From the NCBI GenBank assembly GCA_963576735.1, contig OY755190.1, positions 1,915,695 to 1,979,694 of the forward strand: a DNA stretch of 64,000 nt, given 5' to 3'. Shown here piece by piece: positions 19,972 to 32,200 of this stretch; the first letter of the stretch is position 1, and each line of letters opens with the position of its first letter. The notes beneath the pieces are model-generated. The model worked only from the letters and a program-made list of their open reading frames with translations, did no database searches and was not told where the DNA came from. The translations under genes were made by a program, and so were the position numbers. This stretch comes from Bedellia somnulentella. Taxonomy: Eukaryota; Arthropoda; Insecta; Lepidoptera; Bedelliidae.

Positions 19972-21173
19972 TCAGTATGGTGTTACAGCTGATAAACGAC
20001 CTCTAGGGATTGGTTCCGCGTAACTATGTCGGAATTTTGAAGGCTGTCTGTCAGCCAAGTCACGAAAATCTCTATACTCCCGGTCGAAGTATCTGTCACC
20101 TTCGGGATAAGACTGTCTCTGATCATCAAGCAGTCGTGATCGACTGAACGCCCTCTGTCTATCATTCCAGTCCCTCTTACGATCTTCTATGGCCGGTTCA
20201 ATAATTTCATCTTCATCTATGCGTCTGTCTAATTCTCTTCTTTCTCTGTATCTATCAAAATCTCCTCTCAAAAGTTTAGGTTCAATTCGATCTAAATAAT
20301 CTTCGTTGCCGTATTCGAAACGTTTTACTTCTTCGCGTTTGCGTCCTACACGGGGTAGTCTTTCAATTTCTCTATGGGGCAGATCTCGTTCTTCAAAATC
20401 TCTGTGAGTCCTGTTGTCTCGATGTGCTCGTTCCGGTTCCCTATGAACGCGCTCTACTTCACGGTGAGATCGCTCAGGGTCTCTTCGGGAACTAACATCT
20501 CTTCTCTCTGGACGCTCGTCACGTCTTTCTTCTTCAGGAGAAGAAGTCGAGCGACTATTCCTTTCCAGCATACTTCTTCTTATCGCCATATGCTGTTCAA
20601 GTTCCCTGTTAAACCTTTCTCTTTCGAGATTCATAAATTTCTCTTTTGCAACATTGAACCTGTCTTTTGGAGATATGTCATTTATTTTTAGACTACTTTC
20701 GCTTGACCCTCTTTGTAATTTGCCGAATCTGCGGTCATCAGGTCTGTCTATGTTTCGGTTGGAAGGTTTAGTGTCAGCTACGAATCTTCTTCTATAAGCA
20801 GGAGCATCGTCATTGAATTTTTCAATATTTTCTGTTTTGCTGAGGCGCTCCGCGGATCCGTTCCGATAGCGACGTTCAAATGAGACTTGTTCAGGGAATG
20901 GATCTTCATAAGAGTCATGGTTGGTATAGGAGGATCTTTCGAAACGTCGGGGGGAGACGGCGCGGCGTTGAGGGGAGGCAGCGCGGCGGGGTGGGGAGGT
21001 TCTTCTGGGAGATGCGGTGCGTCGGGGAGATGTGCGCCGCGGAGATGTGGTGCGTCGGGGAGACACAGCTCGTCTGGGGGGAGAAGCTCGCCTTGGTGAC
21101 GTAGTTCGACGAGGAAGTGATGCGTCAAATGCTTCATGCATCATATAAGCAGTACTTTCAGCCCAGTCTTCCT
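19972..21173 (-). CDS. Coding exon 5 (residues 279-678), SPRR repeats and charged tail
   Basis: The acceptor TTCTTTTTTCAG joins to EEDWAESTAYMMHEAF. The next 60 residues hold about ten SPRR/SPPRR/SPQRR units; the remainder is Arg/Glu/Asp-rich (for example RRDPERSHREVERVHREPE) and likely disordered, with stretches that could form charged helices. It ends with TGA at 19974-19972. RS-like repeats are common phosphorylation targets; a role in this protein is not shown by sequence. Frame-wide openness over 400 codons strongly supports coding. Confidence 0.9.
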
Positions 21174-23184
21174 CTGAAAAAGAAAATCATCTATGAATAT
21201 TGGAATTTCAAATCCTTTAACGGTTAAGGCTACTTCGATAGGTCAAGGTAAATGCAAAGTTGGAGAGTAATGTAAATACATGACGACGATGCAAAATGTT
21301 TTTGCAATGTTATATATTTTTTATTGTAAGTGGTGTTATTGTTACTGGACCACTAGTTACATAAAAAGTCTGAAGTTATTTAGTTGGTTCGTAAAACATA
21401 AAAAATTACTACTACGTGCTCATTTAACACGGGAAGGAAACTAAGTCACATTTTTTCGATAGATTTAAAAAATATAGTTTTGTCAGAAAATCAGATCGCG
21501 TTGACAAGTGAGCAATCAATGATGATTGATGTGTAAAGCATTGTGTTAGTGATATTAATAAACTGGAGTCCGAAATATAATATAATTATATGTTAGATAT
21601 TGATGGCAGTATCCAAGTGCGAGAGGTTTACAAAGATCGCAAAATGAGATAATCGATAAAAACAATATCCGCTCATCCATGGAAGGGAACTTATGGTGTG
21701 AGTGAGTATTAATATATGTCAATACTCAACTTTAAAGTTTTTTGATTTATTTAGTGTAACAATAATACATTTAATTCCCACCTAATACCACTATCAAAAA
21801 CTCTAAATCTCTATTAATACATAGTGTGAAATCATGTCAAAACGGCAAGACTTTCTCAGCATGAGTGAAATTAGCACCACTGTGACATTCAACTTGACCT
21901 ATCGTACTCATGCTAACGGGACCCAATCTCTTCCATCACAGAACACACCTTACTGGTTCCGTCCACTTTGTTTGACATAGAAAAATGGCGGCCGCGCATG
22001 CGCACTGGCGTTAAATTTATCAGCCACGCCATCTCAGAAAAGCGCGCTCATTTTAATTGAGTGGGATTTGGGTCTGTCGGCCATGTTTGCTTCATTTTAT
22101 TGTTGTGATAAAGCGCTCTAATTTTGCACAATACTTTTATAATTTTATTTTTTTGCTAATATTCTTAAAATGTATTTGGTAATTTATTGTTTTAAGAAGT
22201 TTTTAGCATATTTAAGTGTCAATTGCAAAAGTTATGGGAATTTTTTTTGCTCAGTTGTTAAATTTGTAACATTTTACGTAAATATTGTTTTGATATCTAA
22301 AATAAAATAATACCAAAAATTGTAACGTTATTTGTTTTGATTTGTGTATTTTTTTAACCTTGATATTTTGAATATATTTAAGTTAAATTTTATTTGCATC
22401 AATTTTGTTTTCGATTAAAATAATTAAAAGCTGGCATCTTCTCTAAACTTTCGTCACCTGTTATCCTTTCCATCTAAATTATTAAATGTTATATCGTTCG
22501 AGTCATTTCTAATGGCAATTGAACAACAAGTTTTGGCAATAAAAGATTCAAAAGATACATGCATAATGCATATAAAATGTTTTTATCCAACCAAGGTCAG
22601 CCAAATATATCGAAATATTTAATGACGAGTTAAGTGGCACATGTGAAGTCATCAAAATCGAATTAGGTTACAGTAAGTGTGTACTTGACGAATTTGCATA
22701 AATTATATGCATTTTCACTTATACCAAACTATATTCACGGCAGTAAATCCTAAAAAAGATGACCAAGCTAAAATACAACAGTAATATTAATGCTTTATTT
22801 CATCGATATTGGGCACAGTTAAGTATATTTTGTTCCAAAATATTTCCAAAGTTAAGCAAATTAATATTTTAGGCAAACCAATCGTTTATTACTTTGCTAG
22901 ATATTTTTTATTTAATTGTGGTTCCTTAAAAACTAATAAATTTTTTTACCTAACTGCGCATATTGAGAGAAGAGATGAAAGTAAAAGGGAACCGATCCAT
23001 AATTAATTTGAAAGCATTTCAAAATGTCGAAAGTTCGCAGTTATCGATTAATATATCTATATATCTATATACTTATAATAAATCTGTAGAGAGGTCAATT
23101 CTGTACATGAAATATATTTTCAAAATAACCATCAGGTGGTGATTAGGGATCGATACTGATGCCAAAAATGCAATCAGTAAAATT

Positions 23185-23246
<62 letters not shown>

Positions 23247-26200
23247 GGTTTGTATGTTCCTTATGGAAACAAAAACTACTCGACGGATTTTAACGAAACT
23301 TGGTACAATTATTCTTCATACTCCTGCGCAGGTTTTTGTATACTTTCCAGCAGAGAAGTAAGGGGGAATTTTGGGAAATTTGGGGAAAACGGGAGAAGTT
23401 ACTCCTTTTTAAGCTTCCGTCGCGTGTGCAGCCTTAATGGTTAAACTTACATAGAAATCATGTGTGGCGGAAATATTCTTCATAAAATTATCTAAAAAAA
23501 AATCCTCAACAGTATATGTCTATCTTTTATGGTTGACTCTCAATAACACGTGTAATTCCTGATAGCTTAGCAGTTCGGAACATCCTGATTATATTTGTTT
23601 ACTCTTACGTTTGTAAACCTCTCACTCATCCCTAATTTAAAAAAGGTAACATTATTACCTATTCAATAAAAAAAGAATCATAGAAATCGGTAGACAAACA
23701 CCGAAATTATACATATAATAAGCCATCGCGCCCGTGTTCGAAACCAAATCTTTACTAATTTACATATAACATACTAGATGGCGCCAGTAGTTGCATCCTA
23801 CATAACGTAATGATTAATTTTTTAGATTGTTATAAATACTTCATGGCGTTTTATTCCAAAATTTGCTATTAAACGGAAATACTGAACCGTTCATTAAAGC
23901 GCATTCAAATTCACCAAACTACACTGTTAAGGGAGTGCTATAAATTTAATAAATTGAAAACATTACGCTGAATTTCACAATGCTTGAGCAGTGACTGAAG
24001 AAAGAAACCTCAGATATTTAAAAAAACAACGCTACCCGTGCGAAGCTGGGACGATCCACTAGTAGGAAATAAATATGATGATGTAGGAAATAAAGTTTGC
24101 CATGATCGTACAAAGTGGTACGCAAGAGTGGAGGCAGACGCCTAGTGCAATGAGAATGTAGCGTGAGTATAAAAATAGGTAAGTATATAAACACAACATC
24201 ACAAACAAAAAGAATACTAAACATTTATGCCTAATAATTACTACTGAAAAACAATGGTTCGTTCTTACGTTCTACGCATATACAAAGGTCATGTTAAATA
24301 CAATTTTCTAGACAATGCCCATTTTCCGTTTGGTGGGAAAATCTTGTATCCTGATTGTTTTTGTGGGCAGCATTGACTTTCTTCCTAGCATATTGTCCCA
24401 AGATGCCATGAGAAAATGCTTGAATAAGCTGCATTTAGGAATCTTACGTCAACAGCGATTGTGTCCATTATGTTTTGTACTTAAGCTATCAAGATGTACC
24501 ACTTTGTAGCTCTCAAGATAAAACGTGGTGTAAAATTGTTGATGAAATGATTCGCTGCTTTAGATGTGAATGTTTTACAAAATATCAATTAAGTGTGTTA
24601 TAAATAAAATTGGTTGCTCAGTCAGTTCAACACTACCTTTGATGCTGAGATTACGCCTAACCAATGTGTATTATTGTATATCATATGCGTGCTTTATTTT
24701 TAAAGGTTAGCCGTGTCGGCTTTGAATGCCACTACTCCTTTCTTCGCATGGTTGTCGTAAGAGGCGACTAAGGGTATGGGGCTTTAATAAGTGGTGATGA
24801 TTTTTGGGTGATGCGGTTGGGAACCATCACCAACAATACTTTTATTTCTACCATCTTGTCCCCTATCAACTTCCAAATGAGGCTGAGGAATTTCTAGCTC
24901 TACAGCTCCATCTACCCCTTTTTTGGGATTTATGGCCGTGAGTATAAGAATGTATGTGTTTTACCGTCTATCCATGACAGAGTATAACTAGAAGTACAAC
25001 CGAGTACTGAAGCCTAACCTCCATCACGTGGATGCAATGACCAAGCAAATCTTGGGTACTTAGAACACAATTTGACGAAGACGACACGGGTGAACAGAAT
25101 ATGTATTTTTTTGCTAATAAAACAACAAAAAAAATATATTAAAGGGGCCATACAACGATCGACATATATTTTTTATCGCCGTGAGTCTATGTATGTAGAA
25201 AAGTTATCATACATACATCATATACTCACGGCTATAAATCCCTAGAAGGGGTAGCCAGAGCTAAGGAACTTGAAGTTCCTCAGCCACTTTTGGAAGTTGC
25301 GTCGGGAAAAGATAGTGAAATAAAGGTTGTTGGTGATGGGTCTCCAACCACATCGCCCAAAAATCCCTTAAAAGCCCCAATACCGTTAGTCGCCTCTTAC
25401 GTACACCCACCGGAAGAAATGGGGTAGTGTTATTCTAAGCCGACACTACACAGCAATCATCATCACATATATCACAATATCATACACTTGAAAACAACAT
25501 TGTCATATTGAAAGATATTGGTGCATAAACCTTAGAGCATGAAGCTTGGCTTGAAATTTACCACGGGAATATGAATCATTATTTCCAAATTCACGTAAAG
25601 TATTTCGTAAAAGCTGTATTGTCGGTGACAGACCAAGCCTGCATGGATAGCACGAGCGAACTATTAACTACATAACGCCTGGTATAAAACAGCCATCTCT
25701 TTCACACTTAGTATCGTATACTGTCATCTCATTCTAACCAACAGAGAAACGATAACATACTTCTTGTGCTAGACCTAGGTCTAGAATAGTGAAGGTGAAC
25801 TCGCGGTCTTGAACTATGATGAGAAGTGGAAACGTTTCGTGAGAACAGATTTTGTGAAATATATTTCAATGAGGTACTTTAAATGTTGGTACATTTATTA
25901 GTTCTGCTACTTTTAATGAAAATTTTAATACACTAGCTTACAGATAAATATAAAACCATACATTATACTAACGTCTATGAATGTGGTAGGCAGACTATCG
26001 ATGTGCCATGTGGGACTCCTCACGATGTTTTCCCTGTCCGTTACTACCATCATAAATTTACCACACATATGACTTTAGTTGTTAACGGTGAGGGAAAACA
26101 TCGTGAGGAAACCCACATAACTAACTTGTACTTAGTCATGTGACGGTGTATTCGTACTAAAACGGCGATAGGCCTGCCCCCTATCACGTGAGTACACTGT

Positions 26201-29200
26201 CCAAGCAAAACGTGTGTACCTTCTCTGGACACTAGATGGCGCTGCCATGTGAGTTCAGAAGTATTGGTACCTCTGCCAATCCCTTCGAGGATAAACTGCG
26301 TGAACGTTTATGTTATGTTATGACTTTAGAAGAAAAATTTTTGGTGTAAGCCTATTCCGAGATTTGAACCCACATCATCTGTACGATAAGCGGTGTTCTA
26401 CCCAGTGAGCTATCATGGTTTAAATTACATACATACATACATATACTCACGGCTATATTTCCCTAGAAGGGGTAGCCAGAGCTAAGAAATTAGAAATTCC
26501 TCAGCCACTTTTGTCAGTTGAGTGGGGAAAAGATGGTAAAAATAAAGGTTTTTGGTGATGGGTCTCCAACCGCATCGCCCAAAAATCCAATAAAAAGCCC
26601 CAATACCCTTAGTAAATATAATATAGTAATAATAAAAAAAATATTCTTTGTGTATGTTTGTTAGTTTTTTTCTTTTTGTTGTTTAATTATTTTTGTTAGT
26701 TTAACTTATTTATATTAAGTTGTAATATTAGTTTTATTTATGGCGCTAACTGAAAACCAGCGTATGGGAAATTCATCAACCAAGTTGTTTGACTTTCTCA
26801 TACACATGCTGAGTTGGTGCCTTTTTGGTGCATTTTTTTTATTTTTTGTAAATTTACTCTGTATTTTATTATTGTGTGCCAAATAAACAATTTTTCTTCT
26901 TCTTCTTCTAGTAGCCTCTTACGACACCCGTGGGTAGTGAGGGGTAGCAACATTCTAAGCCGGCACTACACGGCAAAAATAAAAAAGTAATAAATTATAA
27001 TAAAATTTAAATTATAATAAAAGAAACACTGCCTTACTAACCAATAATGGAAAAATTATAGTGATATTATGTTTGTATCTATTTATTCCGTCTTATTCAC
27101 ACCTTTCTAAAGGCTTAATATGTTAGTACAAAGATTACTAGTTCAATTAATCTGTCTGGGAAAATATGAAGTGTTTTCATCTTACTAGGAAGTGATCGTA
27201 TCAAATTATAAGGAACATGTGTTTACAAGAATACGGAAGATAACTACAATTGTTTCAGTGCAACTTAATCAATGAAGAACCAATTTTCACATAACATCCC
27301 ATTATTATTTACATGTTTTATATTGACTTCAAATGAGTACAGCCACCAAAGTTGCAAATTAGTGAGTATCTCTTTTGAATTCCATAATTTAATTACTTAA
27401 AATGTGAAATGGTCGTTTCTGGACCCTTTTACTTTATGGTCTTAAGACCACGACTATCAGTTAAAATATAGTAATAGGAATAGGCTAGGTATTTGACTGT
27501 AATATAAATATACATTTCTTTTATTACATTAGTCTTAATATTTCTTTTTTGGAGCAATATGTAATAATGCGAGATAAAAATATTGCATTATTTCACCAAA
27601 ATCCGTCTTCTAAAATAAGTATTTTTGATGCAACTGTCACGTGACTAAAAACGACCGTGATTGGCTATTTCTATAATGACGTAGATTGCACATAAACAGA
27701 CTGTGTATCGCTTCGCTCATTGGTGTTTAATGCGGAATTGACGTCATTTGTGCTACAGCCGCCATATTACTTAAAGTCGCGTTTTCGCGGCACATTTGAA
27801 AATTGCATTTTGTTCTTCGATCTTTTTCAATAAATAAGCTAAAATGAAGACAGAAAAATACTTTTTTTGGGCTCCTTATAAACAAATAAACACCGTTAGA
27901 TAGTTTTCAAAACTTAGTCATCATCTCATCATCATCTTTACAATTCAAACAACATATTCGTGAAAAATCATGCTACTAACTACAAAAATCACTGCTACAA
28001 CTAAAATTCAACAGGCAATAAAATAGTTCTCGAATTAAGACATCAGACCCCTGACCTTTGCCGCGTTCAAGGTCACCGTGCAGGCTACAGTTCACACCGA
28101 GCTGATTGCAATTGCGTGACTGGTTCATTACCACTTGCACTTTACCGACCGCCAGAGGGGGGTAGTTGTATTTTAACTTATGTATGTTTATGTTGTATTG
28201 TTACGTGGTTCTTAGTTAGCTTTGTGCAGACCATTTTGAAGAATAAAGCAGAATTGGTTTATTGTGTGAAAGTCTTAAGGTAAATGTAGATATTAAAAGA
28301 TTGATGAATGTTTGATGAATGACTCGAGCGGTTTGATCAAATGCGGTTGTACAAAGTGGTATAATTATTTATGCCTACTTCAATGGGAATTAATGGCATA
28401 AATATAAGCTGTGTAGTATCGGCATAGAATAGCACTACCCCATTTCTTCCGGTGGGTGTACGTAAGAGGCGACTAACGGTATTGGGGCTTTAAAGGGAAT
28501 TTTGGGCGATGCGGTTGGAGACCCATCACCAACAACCTTTATTTTACCATCCTTTACCCACTCAACTTTCCAAAGGCGGCTGAGGAATTTCTCATTCCTT
28601 AGCTCTGGCTACCCCTTCTAGGGATTTATAGCCGTAAATATAAGACCTTGTACACACTTATAGACGGAGACTTTACGTATATACTAGCTAATAAAAAAAT
28701 ACAAGGGAATATTTACAATATTTTTAGCTTCGTGCAAACTATTAACATATAACGATGGTGTCATCAACTGCTGTTGGAAAGCGAATTCTTTTATAAGCAG
28801 AAACAAAGATTTCGAGCATTAGGAAGCATTAGCGACTTCATTTTTTACAGCAAATGATCTCAGACTCGAGGAGATATTTAAAGAAACATGTTATGTCAGA
28901 AGGTAAACAAAAAGTTGATGTATTCATGCATAATCAATCTTTGCGTCGTGTTGTGTCAATGAGATGCTGTATAAGCTGATCGAGTGTTTTTCATTTCAGA
29001 TTTATATTTATACGGCGTGGTAGTTCAGTGGGGAGAAACACCGTCTCTCATGTAGATAAGTGTAGGTTCGAAGCCTTACTTGGTCTCTAGTTTGTCTTTT
29101 GTATAAGTCCATTTTTTATTTATCTTGTTTGTTAAGAGAGTAAAGATCGCGAGGAAATCCATATGGCTAAGTTCTACTTAGTTATGGCACAGGGTAGGCG

Positions 29201-32200
29201 TACAAAAATGTGATAGGTCATTTTGGGTCGGCTCAGAATGTCATAGAATGGCGCCGAGTTGTCGTAAGAGGCGACTAAGGGCATGGGACATCTAAACGAT
29301 TTTTGGGCGATGCGGTAGGAGACCTATCACCAACGATACTTTATTTCTACCACCTTCTCTCCTATCAACTTCCAAATGTGGCTGAGGAGTTTCTAGATCT
29401 GAAGCTTTGCCTTCCCCTTTTTGGGGTTTATGGCCGTGAGTATATGTATGTATAGCTAAAAGAAACTTACCGCTAGTACTATGCGCATCCTGCTGTCTCA
29501 CATAGTCATTTCTCTCAGGAGACGGAGCCAGATCACTTCCGATACCAGAACTGCCTCCAGAAGACTCCAATTTACGTCGAGCATTGACCCCAACTATGTT
29601 CTGGTTGAGACATCTCCTTGTATCGATGTTGTTAAGATTCCCTTTTTGTCGGTGCACTGTATCGTAGTCTCGCGGCGGTAGAAGAATTGGGCTTTTTCCT
29701 GAAATTGGGATGATTGGTCAGTGGAGAATTTGATGGGTTGAGGGCAAAGCTTGTGTTATACGCTTCTACAAAATTTCTAAGTGCTTTTGATGCTACATAT
29801 CTATGTGAATCTATTTTTCTACTGGATCTTAAACGTTCTAGGCGAATATCCTCTATAAACTATATTATCAACTTTTGGCTGTTAGTTCCCATTAAGATAG
29901 GCAGACACTAACAAACGCCACTTTGTACGATCCTGACAGATCTCTCTTGCTTCTGTCACATTCATCATTCTTTTATTCTTTACTCTACGGACTTTCGCCT
30001 TCGTTAGAATATTTTCGATTTGGTTTTCAAACGTCTTACGCGACCGTCCTCTACTAACAACGCCGTCCACATTGTACATATTTTTTTCATATATTTCATG
30101 ATTGGCTTTATATATCTCTTTAACAAAACTAAGTGATCTTGAACGTCTTAGCTGAACATCCTCTATAAACAAGAATTAACTTTGGCTGTACATATCTCTT
30201 TCGACACTTCACTTCGCTTCCATTCATATATTGCTGTATGTATATCGGCTCAGAATAGCACTAATTCATTAGTGTCATAAGAGCTGACTAAGGGTATTTG
30301 GTATTTCGAGTGATCGTTGGGCGATATGGTAGGAGACCCATTACCTTCTAAAACTGGCTGAAGATTTCCTAGTTCCAAAGCTACTCCTTTTTAGGATTTA
30401 TAGTCTTGAGTATATATATGTATGTAAGTCTTTTCATCTACTATATGTAAAAAATATATTACTAAACTACAAAGCAGGTGCATAGCAAAGCGAACCTACA
30501 TCAATAACACAGACTGACCTATACCCTTTTTACCTGTAGACAACTTTTGTTTGAGCTCAGCAGCCAAACTGTCATACAACGTAGCAACACATCTTTCCTC
30601 ACTGCTCCCCGTATCAGATTCCCTTGAAACCTCACTGCCTAGTGAGGAATCCGGAGGCTTTTTGCTGATAGGCAAAGCTCCTCTGGTTTGTAGTTTACGC
30701 TCGATTTCAGCGAATTTCTTTTGGTTTTCAGGGCGGTCGATTAATGCTTGTAAATGGGTGCAGAGCATCTCAGCTGTACGGTCGGAGTCACATCTGGAAC
30801 AAAAAAATTGTTTAGTACATTGAAGCAACATATTACCATCATTCGTTTTCATTGGGGTAGGCAGTGACTATCGATCGCCACTTTGTACGATTCTGGCAGA
30901 CCTCTCGAGGTTTATTAACATGTGTTCTTTTCTTTCTCTCTTCATCTTTTCATATATGCCCCTTTATGTTTTAAGATACAGAAGCCTGCCTTTTAAGCAC
31001 ATTCTCTGTTTGATCTATTGATCTGAATGTGTTCTCGGTGGTTATCCTATGGTGGTGACATTAGTATGAGATGTGGTTGATAAATATAAAACTGATCATT
31101 ATTACTGTTCGTTTCTTCTGCTTTCATATCTGTGCAGTGGTGTGTTTGAATAGCATTTATTTATTTCTTACCCTGGGTTTCTTCCTAGGCGACTACGGGT
31201 ATTTATTATAACATCTGATGATAGTCGTGTAGTGTCGGCTTAGAATAGCACTACCCCATTTCTACCCATGGGTGATTGTAAGAGGCGACTAAGAGTATAG
31301 GGGCTTTTTAAGTGATTTTTGGGCGATGTGGATACCCATCACCAAAAACGTTCATTATTATCATCTTTTCCCCAATCAACTTCTTAAAGTGGCTGAGGAA
31401 TTTATCATTCCAAAGCTCTGGCTACCCCGTTAAGGGATTTATAGCCGTGAGTATATGTATGTATGTATGTCTCTAATGATGCTATCTCAATTATGTCGTG
31501 ACGTAATACGCAAATTGGTGGAAATATTTTTACAAGTATAACACGACCATACAAACTTCATTTATTTTTGGTGCTCGTGATGCATCCTTACAATAAATAT
31601 AAACTGGTTTTAAATAATGTTATCATGATTAGAACACGTTTATTCATTTTTATTTTGTGTCCTTCGCTTTATGTTCCATACTGGTTTTGGTTCGGGATGC
31701 AAAGAACGAGTCTTTGAAAAGAAAAAAGAACTTTTAAATGCGAATATGTGTTTGTTTGTTTCGCGATTACGCGTTTACTGCTCGAACGAAAATCATATAA
31801 TTTTGGTAATTTTTCGGTTTGAATTTAGTGTGACAAGTATGTTATTAGTAATAAGTTACATACATACATACATATACTCACGGCTATAAATCCCTAGAAG
31901 GGGTAGCCAGAGCTAAAGAATTAGTAATTAATCAGCCACTTTTGGAAAGTTGAGTGGGGAAAATATGGTGAAATAAAGGATGTTGGTGAAGTGTCTCCAA
32001 CCGCATAGCCCAAAAATCTCTTAATAGCCCCAATACCGTTAGTGGCCTCTTACGTACACCCACCGGAAGAAATGGGGTAGTGCTATTCTAAACCGACACT
32101 TCACAGCACTAAATAAAAGTTCTCAACCACAAAACTAATCAGAACTAAATAGTCATCTTATTCTTTGACTAGCTTCTTTGACTATATGTGTCGGAACTAT

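Noticed and set aside
20778..21137. Overlapping frames in and opposite to exon 5
   Set aside because: Shadows of the SPRR repeat; the spliced frame with consensus sites explains the sequence.
29481..29681. Plus-strand frame over exon 4
   Set aside because: Antisense shadow of the exon, which has compatible splice sites and phase on the minus strand.
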